Shown here piece after piece: positions 4,766-12,749 of a DNA stretch of 13,420 nt. The notes under the pieces are model-generated. The model ran no database searches, was not told where the DNA came from, and worked only from the letters and a program-made list of their open reading frames with translations. The translations under genes and the position numbers were made by a program. The DNA is taken from NCBI GenBank assembly GCA_964592815.1, contig CAZQGE010000035.1, forward strand, positions 1 through 13,420, given 5' to 3'. The DNA comes from CAZQGE01 sp964592815 (GTDB lineage: Bacteria > Bacillota > Clostridia > Christensenellales > CAG-917). Every line of letters starts with the position of its first letter. The first letter of the stretch is position 1.

Positions 4766-7054
4766 TTATTCTTCGTCCTTGTTCTCATCCAAGTTCAAAT
4801 TCAAACTCTTGAAAAGGTCACCAAGTGTTGCATTGCTGCTTCCTGAAACCCATTCTTTTGGTTCGTTAGAATTATCCTTTTTAGATGAACGACGTTCACG
4901 TCTGACATCTGAAGTATTGGAATCTGCAAATTTTTGTTCAAACTTCTTAACTCTTGAAGGTTTCTTAGCTTTTTCTTCGCTAACTTCATTTTCTTCAACT
5001 TCTGCATTTTCTTCAACTTCTGGTTCTGGCAACAATTCTTTGATTGAAAGTGTTATACGGTTATCTTCAAAGCCAATAATTTTAGCTTGGACTTCTTCAC
5101 CAACCTTCAAAGCCTCGTTTGCGTCTTTAATCCATTTGTGAGAAATTTGTGAAACGTGTACTAATCCATCTACGCCGTCAGAGATTGAAATGAATGCTCC
5201 ATAAGGGAAAATTCTTTCAACTGTACCGTTGATGATTGTTCCTACTGGATAAGTTTCAGCTGCAATTTCATAAGGTTTCTTTTGAAGTTGTTTGAAGCCC
5301 AAAGAAATTTTTCCTGTTTCTCTGTCAAGTTTCAATACAACAAAGTCATAGCTTTCGCCAATTGTCAAAACTGTTGACGGGTCTGTAATTTTGTTCCAGC
5401 TAAGTTCAGAAATATGAGCCAAGCAGTCAAAACCCCTTACGCTTACAAATGCGCCAAACTCTGTAAATCTCTTTACTTTGCCTGTAACAATGTCGTGAAC
5501 GTGGATATTATCCCAAAACAAGTCTTCTTTGTCTTTCTTTTCTTTTTCAAGAATTATACGTTGTGATGCGAAAAGATATCTTGATTTTTTTGTTGTTTCT
5601 TTTGCATCTTCACCTTCTGCAACTTCTTTTTCTTTTGCTGGCAAAAGAGCAAGACGAAGTGTCTTTCCTTTATAGTCTTCAAGGTTTTTGACATATCCCA
5701 TTTTAATTTGAGATGCTGGTACAAAAACTGTGTAACGTCCGAGTTTACCACGCAAACCACCTTTTACAACTTCTGTCATCATCAATGAAAATTCACCACT
5801 TGACAATGCTTTTTCAGCTTCTGCGTCTTCCGCGATAATTTCATCAATTCTCTTTTTTGAAAGTTGAACAAAGTCTTTGTCAACCTTAATAATAACAGCG
5901 TCGAAAATATCGTTTGGCTTGTAATCGTTTGCATTGTAGTTGCCATCAATGTTTGCTTCTTGCTTATCAATGAAACCGTCTTTTTTTCCGCCTATTGCGA
6001 CTTTGATACCGCTTTCGTCAGCAAAAATTACTGTGCATTTATAACGCTTTCCTGGTTTGTAATCGGTGTAACCGATAGCCTTGTTTGAGCCAATGCCTTC
6101 CATAACGTCTTTCATAGTAATTTCTTTTTCAACTGGAGTTGCGGTGCTTGCTTCTTTTTGAAGTGTTGCCTCTTTGTTCACTTCAATTTCTTGTGCTTTG
6201 TTTTGAGTTTCACTCATAAGTTTGTTTACCTCCTGTACCAACCACGGCGGAGTAGATGCCCCTGCGACGATTGAAATACATTCATATTGATTGCAATTTA
6301 TTTTTGATGCGTCTGATAAGTTTTCAACAAAAAAGACGTTATCGTTAATTTTTTTGGCGACTTGGAATATGCGTTTTGTATTTGCGCTAGTGTTGCTGCC
6401 AACAACTATCACAGCATCTGAGGTTTCAGCTAATTTATACGCTTCATTCTGTCGTGCTAATGTAGTATAACAAATCGTATTAAAAAAGCCAAACGATTTT
6501 CCATTCAATTTGGACTTATTTTCTATAATTCTCTTAATTTTTTCAAATTTTTCCGTTAAAACTGTGGTTTGAAAAACAAAGTTAACTATTTTATCTCCAA
6601 AAGAGTCCAAAAGCTGTTCGTTTACATCATCAACAACAATTATATTATTTCCACCATAACTTTTTGCGCCGATGACTTCATCGTGGTTTTTGTCACCTAC
6701 ATAAACTATATATTCTCCGCGTTTTAAGCAATCGGAAATAATCTTGTGAACTTTTTTTACAATAGGACACGTGGCATCAAAAACCTTGTAGCCGTCCGCA
6801 ATCAATTCACGTTCCGTTTCCACAGGTATTCCGTGCGCACGAACCAATAAGCAACAACTTTTGTCAAGTTTTGATATTTCTTCGTCCTTTATTGGAATTA
6901 CGCCTTTTGATTTCAAAAACTCAACAGCGTTTTCGTTGTGGACAAGCTCGCCAATCGTATATACTTTTCCATATTTTTCAGCCAATTCAAGAGCTTGGTC
7001 AACAGCGCGTTGAACCCCCTTGCAAAAGCCAGCTGTCTGTGCAATTTTTATCAT
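4766..7054 (-). CDS. ispH: IspH (HMBPP reductase) fused to an S1-domain RNA-binding protein
   Basis: A 762-residue fusion known in Clostridia. Residues 1-280 are 4-hydroxy-3-methylbut-2-enyl diphosphate reductase, the last step of the MEP isoprenoid pathway. The three iron-sulfur ligands are Cys11 (AGFCKGV), Cys96 (DATCPIV) and Cys195 (NTICYTT). Substrate-binding motifs are also present: VHN at 38-40, His74, His124-Asp-Glu, SNTSAN at 220-225 and AGASTP at 264-269. After a polar linker come four S1/OB-fold repeats at about 333-402 (divergent), 424-500 (divergent), 522-590 and 604-672; the last two are canonical (FGAFVSV...AHISEL, YGAFISI...VHVSQI). The tail is acidic then basic. The start overlaps the plsC stop as ATGA. 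A strong internal ribosome binding site before Met280 may also yield a free S1 protein. Whether the S1 part works on ribosomes or is an RNA chaperone is not shown. Confidence 0.96.
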   Translation of the reverse strand: MIKIAQTAGFCKGVQRAVDQALELAEKYGKVYTIGELVHNENAVEFLKSKGVIPIKDEEISKLDKSCCLLVRAHGIPVETERELIADGYKVFDATCPIVKKVHKIISDCLKRGEYIVYVGDKNHDEVIGAKSYGGNNIIVVDDVNEQLLDSFGDKIVNFVFQTTVLTEKFEKIKRIIENKSKLNGKSFGFFNTICYTTLARQNEAYKLAETSDAVIVVGSNTSANTKRIFQVAKKINDNVFFVENLSDASKINCNQYECISIVAGASTPPWLVQEVNKLMSETQNKAQEIEVNKEATLQKEASTATPVEKEITMKDVMEGIGSNKAIGYTDYKPGKRYKCTVIFADESGIKVAIGGKKDGFIDKQEANIDGNYNANDYKPNDIFDAVIIKVDKDFVQLSKKRIDEIIAEDAEAEKALSSGEFSLMMTEVVKGGLRGKLGRYTVFVPASQIKMGYVKNLEDYKGKTLRLALLPAKEKEVAEGEDAKETTKKSRYLFASQRIILEKEKKDKEDLFWDNIHVHDIVTGKVKRFTEFGAFVSVRGFDCLAHISELSWNKITDPSTVLTIGESYDFVVLKLDRETGKISLGFKQLQKKPYEIAAETYPVGTIINGTVERIFPYGAFISISDGVDGLVHVSQISHKWIKDANEALKVGEEVQAKIIGFEDNRITLSIKELLPEPEVEENAEVEENEVSEEKAKKPSRVKKFEQKFADSNTSDVRRERRSSKKDNSNEPKEWVSGSSNATLGDLFKSLNLNLDENKDEE
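6215..6234 (-). promoter_or_regulatory. Internal Shine-Dalgarno and start codon at the IspH/S1 junction
   Basis: Inside the fusion gene the minus strand reads AGGAGGT (6234-6228), ten bases, then ATG (6217-6215), which is Met280. This is precisely the border between the IspH domain and the linker to the S1 repeats. Initiation here would give a separate 483-residue S1 protein. The motif is encoded by Gln-Glu-Val with CAG and GAG codons, whereas this gene mostly uses CAA and GAA. The conserved Glu-Val end of IspH could produce the match by chance. Confidence 0.5.
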
Positions 7055-7680
7055 TTTCTCTTCTTCAAGTTTTCGACGTATTCGTCACAAGCCTTTCTTG
7101 TTTCAATCATTTTGTCGTATATATATTTTGTTGCTTCAACGTATGCGTCCTGCCCTTTTGCTCCATAAAATTTATCAAGGTAAATAGGCTCGCCAATATA
7201 CAAATAATTTCGTTTGAATGCTTTTGGAGAATTATAGTAAATCATTGGCAAAATAGGCTTTTTTGTTTTGATTGCAAATCTTGCAGTACCTTCCTTGAAT
7301 TCACGCATATCTTTTGTGCCTTCACGGTTTCTTGTGCCTTCTGGATAAAGCAACAATTTTTTATCTTCTTTCAAAACTGTAAGCACAGCTTTTACGGCTT
7401 CAATGTCGGCTTCGCCTCTATGTACTGGAATTGCTCCAATTTTGTGTAAAAACCAATTTGCAATTTTAGCCGACTCAAACGCTTCAGCTTTACAAAGCAC
7501 GTGTATTTCTTTTTTGAATAAATACGCAGTAGGAATTATTGCATCAACTTTTGTATAGTGGTTGCAAATTACAAGTCCGCCTTTCATATTGTTAAAATTT
7601 TCAATATTGATAACCTTAGTAGGCCAAAGCATTTTTGTTAAGGGGCGCATAATGCACGCCAACGTAGAATAAAAACTCAT
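7051..7680 (-). CDS. plsC: 1-acyl-sn-glycerol-3-phosphate acyltransferase
   Basis: Transfers an acyl chain to the sn-2 position of lysophosphatidic acid to give phosphatidic acid, at the inner face of the membrane. The 209 residues are typical. The catalytic HX4D motif is NHYTKVD (His41, Asp46), followed by the glycerol-phosphate binding motif YPEGTR (EGTR at 114-117) and the block VHRGEAD around 86-92; PILPMIYYN (142-150) is the last conserved block. A hydrophobic N-terminus may give membrane contact, but there is no long membrane helix. AAAGGAG eight bases upstream supports the ATG. It overlaps the cmk stop and the ispH start, each as ATGA, in the cmk-plsC-ispH order familiar from Clostridia. 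The exact acyl donor and acceptor cannot be read from the sequence. Confidence 0.93.
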   Translation of the reverse strand: MSFYSTLACIMRPLTKMLWPTKVINIENFNNMKGGLVICNHYTKVDAIIPTAYLFKKEIHVLCKAEAFESAKIANWFLHKIGAIPVHRGEADIEAVKAVLTVLKEDKKLLLYPEGTRNREGTKDMREFKEGTARFAIKTKKPILPMIYYNSPKAFKRNYLYIGEPIYLDKFYGAKGQDAYVEATKYIYDKMIETRKACDEYVENLKKRK

Positions 7681-8342
7681 TTTATAATCTCCTTTACCTT
7701 ATCAATGACAAATTTTACAACTTCCTCGATTGTGAGTGAAGTTGTATCCAACAAAATTGCGTCATCTGCTTGTTTAAGTGGCGCAACAGCTCTATGTGAA
7801 TCGTTATAATCGCGTTCTTTAATGTCGTTTAGAACAATGTTATAGTCCACTTTTTGCCCTTTTTCGCCAAGTTCAATAAACCTGCGAGTTGCCCTTTCCT
7901 CTGCCGATGCCGTCATAAAAAATTTACAATTAGCGTCGGGCAAAACAAAAGTGCCAATATCTCTTCCGTCTAAAACTACATCGTTAAATTCAGCAAACTC
8001 ACGTTGGAGTTCAACCATCTTATATCTTACGCAAGGCAAAGCCGAAATATCGCTTGCAGCTTTACTCATATAATGCTCTCTTAAAAATGGAGTTGTATTC
8101 ACGTTGTTTACATAAATTTGTTGAATTCCGTTTTCAAAAACTATTTGCATTTTTAAGTTTACAAGCATTGCCGCAACAGCATTTTCATCTTTAACGTCAA
8201 TGTTATTTTTTAATGCAAAATAGGCGGTTGCGCGATACATAGCTCCAGTATCTAAATATATTATGTTAAGACTTTTTGCAACAGCTTTTGCAACTGTACT
8301 TTTACCTGCGCCAGCAGGACCGTCAATGGCAATATTTATCAT
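7677..8342 (-). CDS. cmk: Cytidylate kinase
   Basis: Phosphorylates CMP and dCMP to the diphosphates with ATP, in the cytoplasm, salvaging the CMP released by phospholipid synthesis and RNA turnover. The 221-residue length is standard. The P-loop is GPAGAGKST (8-16), followed by YLDTGAMYR (29-37), the CMP-binding insert at about 60-100, DGRDIGTFVLPDA (125-137) and the lid Arg cluster in TASAEERATRR (144-154). GGGAGATGAG upstream and a near-consensus promoter at 8366-8394 mark it as the first gene of the cmk-plsC-ispH operon. Its stop overlaps the plsC start as ATGA. Confidence 0.97.
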   Translation of the reverse strand: MINIAIDGPAGAGKSTVAKAVAKSLNIIYLDTGAMYRATAYFALKNNIDVKDENAVAAMLVNLKMQIVFENGIQQIYVNNVNTTPFLREHYMSKAASDISALPCVRYKMVELQREFAEFNDVVLDGRDIGTFVLPDANCKFFMTASAEERATRRFIELGEKGQKVDYNIVLNDIKERDYNDSHRAVAPLKQADDAILLDTTSLTIEEVVKFVIDKVKEIIK

Positions 8343-8365
8343 TTCTTCTCATCTCCCGTCTTTTT

Positions 8366-8394
8366 ATTTTATAACAGGCAAAATATTATGTCAA
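8366..8394 (-). promoter_or_regulatory. Promoter of the cmk-plsC-ispH operon
   Basis: On the minus strand TTGACA (8394-8389) and TAAAAT (8371-8366) are separated by 17 bases. Transcription should start near 8359, giving a leader of under 20 bases that carries the cmk ribosome binding site. The -35 box overlaps one arm of a 7-bp inverted repeat, TCAATTT (8391-8397) and AAATTGA (8407-8413), which may be a weak stop signal for the gene upstream, an operator, or chance. Confidence 0.82.
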
Positions 8395-8416
8395 TTTTCT
8401 TAAGGCAAATTGAAAC

Positions 8417-9643
8417 TTAATATAATCCATCGATTTTTTTTATATCTTGCGCCGCTTTATACGCTGTTGAAAATGCAATTTGCAAATTAAAACCGCCCGT
8501 CAAAGCGTCAACGTCCAAGACCTCGCCAATAAAATATAATCCTTGAGCCGTTTTGCACTCCATAGTAGGCTTTACACTTGATAAATCAACTCCACCGCTT
8601 GTAATTATACTTTCCTCAAACGGAGCAAGTGCCTTCATTTGGAATTTCAAGTTTTTTACAGCTTCAACAAGTCGCTGACGTTCCTCTTTTGTTACCACGT
8701 TTACTTTTTTATAAGGGTCTAATTTAGCTTTTTTCAAAACGTACATATTAAGTTTTTCAGGCAACAACGCTCTTGTAACATTTTTCAAGTCTTGGTTACT
8801 TCTCTCATCAAAATCTCTCAAAATTCTTTTTTCGAGTGTCTGAACGTCTAAAGCAGGCTTCAAATCAATGGATAAATCAATTTTGTCGCTTCGGTTTATA
8901 AATGATGAAATTGTAAGCGCAATAGGTCCGCTTAAACCACGCAAAGTAAAGAGCAATTCTCCAAATTCGCTTTTTATTAGTTTCCCGTTTTGACCGTAAG
9001 CCGTCAGCGTTACGTTTTTAAGAGATATACCGTTTAATTCAGATACATTTTCTTGCGTCAAAATTGATGTAAGTGCTTGCTTTACTTCTACAATTTTGCA
9101 ACCATATTGCTGAGCAAAAACATAGCCGTCGCCAGTTGAACCCGTCGAGGGATAGCTTACGCCACCAGTTGCAACTACAACTTTGTCGCATTGAAATTTT
9201 TCCCAAGGAGTAACAACCTCATAACTACCATTTGCTTGCTTTATACTTTTCACGGGGGTGTTCAATCTGATTTGCACTCCGTTTGAAATCAAGTTATGTT
9301 GCAATACTTTTATAACGTCACTTGATTTTTGAGAAAACGGAAAGACACGGTTGCCACGTTCAACAACAGTATCAAGCCCTATCGAATTGAAAAATTCAAC
9401 TGTATTTTCAGAATTAAACGCATAAATTGCCGAACGCATAAATTTTTCACCACGCACAACGTTTTGTAAAAATTCGTCAGGTGGACATAAATTTGTCAAA
9501 TTACAGCGTCCTTTTCCCGTTATATAAAGTTTTTTGCCTAACTTCTCGTTTTTTTCGAGCAAAACAACGTCAATATTATCTTTTGCTAATAATAAGGTGC
9601 ATAGCATTCCAGCTGCGCCACCGCCAACTACTACAACTCTCAC
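8417..9643 (-). CDS. HI0933/BaiN-family FAD-dependent oxidoreductase
   Basis: A 408-residue cytoplasmic flavoprotein. The N-terminus is a dinucleotide-binding fold: RVVVVGGGAAG (GxGxxG at 7-12), then LLEKNEKLGKKLYITGKGRCNLTN, the family's diagnostic block. ATGGVSYPSTGSTGDGY in the middle and TGGFNLQIAFSTAYKAA at the end are also typical of HI0933 (YhiN). One member, BaiN, was linked to bile-acid dehydroxylation, but most are uncharacterised, so no substrate should be assumed. The frame extends to a TTG at 9649; I prefer the GTG at 9643 because GAGG lies eight bases before it and GTGA then overlaps the surE stop by four bases. It is the last gene of the rluB-surE operon; no strong terminator follows. 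Confidence 0.92.
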   Translation of the reverse strand: MRVVVVGGGAAGMLCTLLLAKDNIDVVLLEKNEKLGKKLYITGKGRCNLTNLCPPDEFLQNVVRGEKFMRSAIYAFNSENTVEFFNSIGLDTVVERGNRVFPFSQKSSDVIKVLQHNLISNGVQIRLNTPVKSIKQANGSYEVVTPWEKFQCDKVVVATGGVSYPSTGSTGDGYVFAQQYGCKIVEVKQALTSILTQENVSELNGISLKNVTLTAYGQNGKLIKSEFGELLFTLRGLSGPIALTISSFINRSDKIDLSIDLKPALDVQTLEKRILRDFDERSNQDLKNVTRALLPEKLNMYVLKKAKLDPYKKVNVVTKEERQRLVEAVKNLKFQMKALAPFEESIITSGGVDLSSVKPTMECKTAQGLYFIGEVLDVDALTGGFNLQIAFSTAYKAAQDIKKIDGLY

Positions 9644-10401
9644 AAGCAAAACCTCGCTTTTGACAGATTGTCAACGGCTTTTTTATGATTTGCAATCAAT
9701 TTTACAGCTGATATGGCAATATACCCGTTTTCAACCAACGAAACGTCATAAACAAGTTCATTATCAATTTGAGAAATAGGTTGACCATTAACGCAAAAAA
9801 GTTTATCGCCTTTTTCGTCCACGTACTCGACAAACTCCTGTTTGTATGGACGGCGAGCGATATAGCCAACCTTAACACCTTTTATTTGTTCGGCTTTTTC
9901 AAATGGAATGTTTACGTTCAACGTATAATCGTCAGACGCATATTCCATAAATAAATTCAAATTTTTCTTTATAAATTGTGCTGAAAAGCTATAATCACCG
10001 TTTACGGCGTTCAAAGATATAGCGATTGCAGGATAACCTAAATATGTGCCTTCTTGCGCTGCTCCAAAAGTACCAGAATAAATTATGTCTGAACCAACGT
10101 TAAATACTGAATTTATGCCAGACAAAACTAAATCAACTTTCTGATTTTTAAGCAAATGCCTAGTGCCAAAAAGCACGCAATCTGCTGGCGTGCCGTCAAC
10201 GGAAAAACATTCTACATTGTCAAACAAATTATTTTCTTGTTTGAAAGATATTCCGTGAAAAAAATGTACGCAATGCGACGTACCTGACATATCTTTTTGC
10301 GGAGCAATAACTGTAATTTTATGTTCATCTTTAAGCACTTTAGCAAGTTCCAAAAGTCCATTCGCAAAAAAGCCGTCGTCGTTTGTCAACAATATATTCA
10401 T
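9640..10401 (-). CDS. surE: 5'/3'-nucleotidase SurE
   Basis: A metal-dependent phosphatase that removes phosphate from nucleoside 5'- and 3'-monophosphates, and in some bacteria exopolyphosphate, in the cytoplasm. The metal-site residues are all present: Asp8 and Asp9 (LLTNDDG), Ser39 (DMSGTSH) and Asn97 (SGINSVFNVGSD). The glycine-rich block YSGTFGAAQEG (108-118) is also typical. The 253-residue length is normal. AGAGG six bases before the ATG supports the start, which overlaps the rluB-type stop by one base (TAATG). Its own stop overlaps the GTG of the flavoprotein gene. SurE is known for stationary-phase survival in E. coli; the context here does not show a special role. Confidence 0.96.
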   Translation of the reverse strand: MNILLTNDDGFFANGLLELAKVLKDEHKITVIAPQKDMSGTSHCVHFFHGISFKQENNLFDNVECFSVDGTPADCVLFGTRHLLKNQKVDLVLSGINSVFNVGSDIIYSGTFGAAQEGTYLGYPAIAISLNAVNGDYSFSAQFIKKNLNLFMEYASDDYTLNVNIPFEKAEQIKGVKVGYIARRPYKQEFVEYVDEKGDKLFCVNGQPISQIDNELVYDVSLVENGYIAISAVKLIANHKKAVDNLSKARFCL

Positions 10402-11105
10402 TAAAGCCTCTTCAAATACTCAATCTCAAAATCGTTAAGTTCACGGTAACCGCCTCTTGACAAGCCACCCAAGCGTAAATCACCAACAGCCACACGTTTA
10501 AGAAAAACTACATTTTTTTCAACCGCTTCAAACATTTTTCTTACTTCACGATTTTTGCCTTCCGTAATAATAACTTCAAGACGACTTAAACCGTTTTCAA
10601 AGCCTTTCAATTTGACTTTAGATTGTCCAAACTTTATTCCTTCAAAAGTTACGCCCTTTCTTAAGATTGCAAGGTCGCTTTCTTGAATTTCGCCCTCGAT
10701 TTTTACGATATATGTTTTAGGAATTTCACTTGACGGATGAGTTAATTTATATGTCAAATCGCCGTCGTTAGTCAGCAATAAAAGTCCTTCACTGTCATAG
10801 TCTAATCTTCCAACAGGAACAAGTCTTTTATCAATTTTCACAAAGTCAAAAATAGTTTTTCTGCCTTTTTCATCAGATAAAGTCGTAACACAGCCCTTCG
10901 GCTTGTTGAACATAATGTAATCATAGTGTGTAACTTGCAAAATTTTCTTTCCGTCAACAAAAACTACGTCGTTTTCTGTATCGACGTCAAAGCCCAATGT
11001 GTTGACAATTTTTTTGTTTACGCTAACTTTTCCTGCTGAAATAAGTTCGTCTGCTTTTCTTCTGGAACAAACACCACAATCAGCTAAATATTTATTTAAT
11101 CGCAT
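10401..11105 (-). CDS. rluB: rRNA pseudouridine synthase, RluB/RsuA family
   Basis: Isomerises one uridine in rRNA to pseudouridine. Residues 1-50 are an S4 RNA-binding domain (MRLNKYLADCGVCSRRKADELI). The catalytic domain has the family motif PVGRLDYDSEGLLLLTNDG, with Asp102 as the catalytic residue, and ends with EGKNREVRKMFEAVE, also typical. The 234 residues make it slightly short for RluB, which often has a C-terminal extension. In low-GC Firmicutes this gene usually lies near dacF/dacB and the scpAB-spm region, as here, and is then mostly RluB (23S rRNA). Separating RluB from RsuA by sequence alone is uncertain. AAGGTGG eight bases upstream sets the start, and a promoter lies at 11136-11165. 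It heads the rluB-surE-flavoprotein operon. Confidence 0.93.
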   Translation of the reverse strand: MRLNKYLADCGVCSRRKADELISAGKVSVNKKIVNTLGFDVDTENDVVFVDGKKILQVTHYDYIMFNKPKGCVTTLSDEKGRKTIFDFVKIDKRLVPVGRLDYDSEGLLLLTNDGDLTYKLTHPSSEIPKTYIVKIEGEIQESDLAILRKGVTFEGIKFGQSKVKLKGFENGLSRLEVIITEGKNREVRKMFEAVEKNVVFLKRVAVGDLRLGGLSRGGYRELNDFEIEYLKRL

Positions 11106-11135
11106 TTATATAACCACCTTAATAAGTTAAGATAT

Positions 11136-11165
11136 ATTATAAACACAAAACCTCACTTTTCGCAA
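11136..11165 (-). promoter_or_regulatory. Promoter of the rluB-surE operon
   Basis: On the minus strand TTGCGA (11165-11160) and a perfect TATAAT (11141-11136) are separated by 18 bases. Transcription should start near 11129, about 24 bases before the rluB start codon, leaving room for the AAGGTGG ribosome binding site. Confidence 0.7.
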
Positions 11166-11181
11166 GCGGATTGAAACCCTT

Positions 11182-11219
11182 AAAAAAAACGTCTATGCAA
11201 GTGATTTTTGTACCTAGAC
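11182..11219 (-). terminator. Terminator after the dacF-type gene
   Basis: On the minus strand GTCTAGGTA (11219-11211) and TGCATAGAC (11199-11191) pair over nine positions with one mismatch and one wobble; the loop is about 11 bases. A G and eight T (complement of 11182-11189) follow. It starts five bases after the carboxypeptidase stop codon and separates that operon from the rluB promoter. Confidence 0.8.
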
Positions 11220-11223
11220 TTAA

Positions 11224-12387
11224 CTAAGAAAAAATAGGAACAAGTTTTTCAGAGTTATCACGCTTAATCGGATATGCTTTTGGCACAAAATCGGCATTAG
11301 AATTAAATTTTATTTTAAGTTCAACGGCGTTACCGTCACAACCAAACAAATTTGATTGTTCAACTTTGCACATAAAGTAATTTTCAAAACCATAGCTAAG
11401 CAAACGCATAGTATCGTTCCACATATCGTTATAATTCAAAACAACGCTTATAAGTTGCATTCCGTCTTTTTTTGCACTCCCGACCAAACATCTACCGCTT
11501 TTTTTTGTGAAGCCAGTTTTTACACCGTTTGCTCCGTCAAACATTTTCAAAAGTTTATTTTTGTTGCCTATTACAAGTTTAGATTGTTCGCCGTTTTCGT
11601 CGAAATAATTAAGCGTTGTAGTTTTCAAAGCACAGATTTCTCTAAACGTCACGTTTTCAAACGCTGCCGCGGTAATCATAGCTAAATCGTAAGCGGTAGT
11701 AAAATGATTATCATCGTGCAAACCGTGAGGATTTACAAAGTTTGAGTTTATAGCGCCATATTTTTTTGCCGTCGAATTCATAAGAGCTGCGAAGTCCTGA
11801 ACACCCCCTGACACTTCAATCGCAAGTTGTGTGGCTGCATCGTTACCACTCCTCAACATCAATCCCTTTAACAAATCTAAAATTTTGTATCTAGTGTTTT
11901 CTTTCAAATATAAAGATGAACCTTCCACGCCAACGGCTTCTTTTTTGATTTTTGTAAATTTTGATACGTCACAATTTTCAATTACGGTTAACGCAGTCAA
12001 AACTTTTGTGGTGCTTGCAGGATAACAACGCTGATTCATATTCTCGTTTGCAAGGACTCTTTTGGTTGATTGTTCAAGCAATACTGCGCCGCTAGCTTTT
12101 TGTGGCCAAATCTTTTCTTTTTTCTTCCCAACGACAATTTTTTTTGTGTGTTTTGCAGTTGTTAAACACAAAGCGGAATTATCATTGTTTTCTAAAGTAA
12201 CAGCAAGATTTTCATTTTTAAGGTCAAAACAATTATAATTTGACGCATTATTTAGAATACTTTGACATAATACCGTTGCAAAGCATAGACAAACTAAGGC
12301 AAGTATTAAAATTAAATGAAGTAATTTCCATTGGGCTTTCTGTTGTGATTTATTGTTTGTTAAAAGTGCATTTTGTGACATTTTCAT
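11224..12387 (-). CDS. dacF: D-alanyl-D-alanine carboxypeptidase, DacF/PBP5 type
   Basis: A penicillin-binding serine peptidase that trims the terminal D-Ala from peptidoglycan pentapeptides outside the cytoplasmic membrane. Active-site motifs are complete: STTK (nucleophile Ser125, Lys128), SGN (180-182) and KTG (290-292). One hydrophobic helix at about 22-41 is an uncleaved anchor or signal sequence; a Lys-rich linker of about 55 residues follows. The C-terminal domain after KTG is about 95 residues. I start at the ATG at 12387 (387 residues): AAAGG lies six bases before it. A TTG at 12393 overlaps the upstream stop as TTGA but touches the ribosome binding site. Its place after a gerW-like gene and close to rluB is the DacF context of Clostridia, so a sporulation-linked role is likely; a vegetative role is not excluded. 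Confidence 0.93.
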   Translation of the reverse strand: MKMSQNALLTNNKSQQKAQWKLLHLILILALVCLCFATVLCQSILNNASNYNCFDLKNENLAVTLENNDNSALCLTTAKHTKKIVVGKKKEKIWPQKASGAVLLEQSTKRVLANENMNQRCYPASTTKVLTALTVIENCDVSKFTKIKKEAVGVEGSSLYLKENTRYKILDLLKGLMLRSGNDAATQLAIEVSGGVQDFAALMNSTAKKYGAINSNFVNPHGLHDDNHFTTAYDLAMITAAAFENVTFREICALKTTTLNYFDENGEQSKLVIGNKNKLLKMFDGANGVKTGFTKKSGRCLVGSAKKDGMQLISVVLNYNDMWNDTMRLLSYGFENYFMCKVEQSNLFGCDGNAVELKIKFNSNADFVPKAYPIKRDNSEKLVPIFS

Positions 12388-12389
12388 AC

Positions 12390-12749
12390 TCAACCTTTAA
12401 TCTTTTTTATTGCAAATTTTAACAATTTCAAAGCTATATTATCTTCTTGTTTTTGGGTATGTTCATACTTAATTCCGTCCTTATTTACAATCAAAAACCC
12501 AATCGGTTCAAGATTATATCCCCCGCCCGAAATGTCACTTGTAATCTCACTTGAGGTATCTTTCTGCTTTTTTGAATTGTCATTATTTGGAACAATACAC
12601 CCACCTATCACACCAAAAGTTTGTTTCGATATAGGGTAAATTTTTTCATTTTCAGATATTATTATTGGTTGCCCTACTACTGTTTTATCCTCAAATTCGC
12701 TGTCTAATTTTGACAATATATTGTTCATAATTTCGTTAATTTTTTCCAT
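12390..12749 (-). CDS. GerW/YtfJ-family spore protein
   Basis: A 119-residue protein of the GerW (YtfJ) family. In Bacillus the family member is a spore inner protein needed for a normal germination response. Recognisable blocks are the start MEKINEIMNNIL, TVVGQPIIISENEKIYPISKQTFGVIGG (about 24-50), a polar Ser/Asp/Lys stretch at about 57-72, and the glycine-rich segment GGGYNLEPIGFLIVNKDGIK (about 75-94). It is shorter than B. subtilis YtfJ (about 150). No signal peptide or membrane helix is visible. GGTGA four bases before the ATG supports the start, which lies 14 bases inside the DUF2953 gene. Family assignment rests on the ISKQTFG and GGG-PIGFL pattern. The DUF2953-gerW-dacF order is a conserved Clostridia cluster and implies a spore-forming organism or ancestor. 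Confidence 0.85.
   Translation of the reverse strand: MEKINEIMNNILSKLDSEFEDKTVVGQPIIISENEKIYPISKQTFGVIGGCIVPNNDNSKKQKDTSSEITSDISGGGYNLEPIGFLIVNKDGIKYEHTQKQEDNIALKLLKFAIKKIKG

Noticed and set aside
6871..7449. 192-codon open frame on the plus strand
   Set aside because: It lies opposite ispH and plsC, whose catalytic motifs are unmistakable; the residue mix (Phe, Cys, Ser rich) is that of an antisense shadow.
9644..9649. TTG start for the HI0933-type flavoprotein
   Set aside because: GAGG is only two bases from this TTG but eight from the GTG at 9643, which also gives a standard GTGA overlap.
12388..12393. TTG start for the dacF-type gene overlapping the gerW-like stop
   Set aside because: The AAGG site touches this TTG, leaving no spacing, while the ATG at 12387 is six bases from it.
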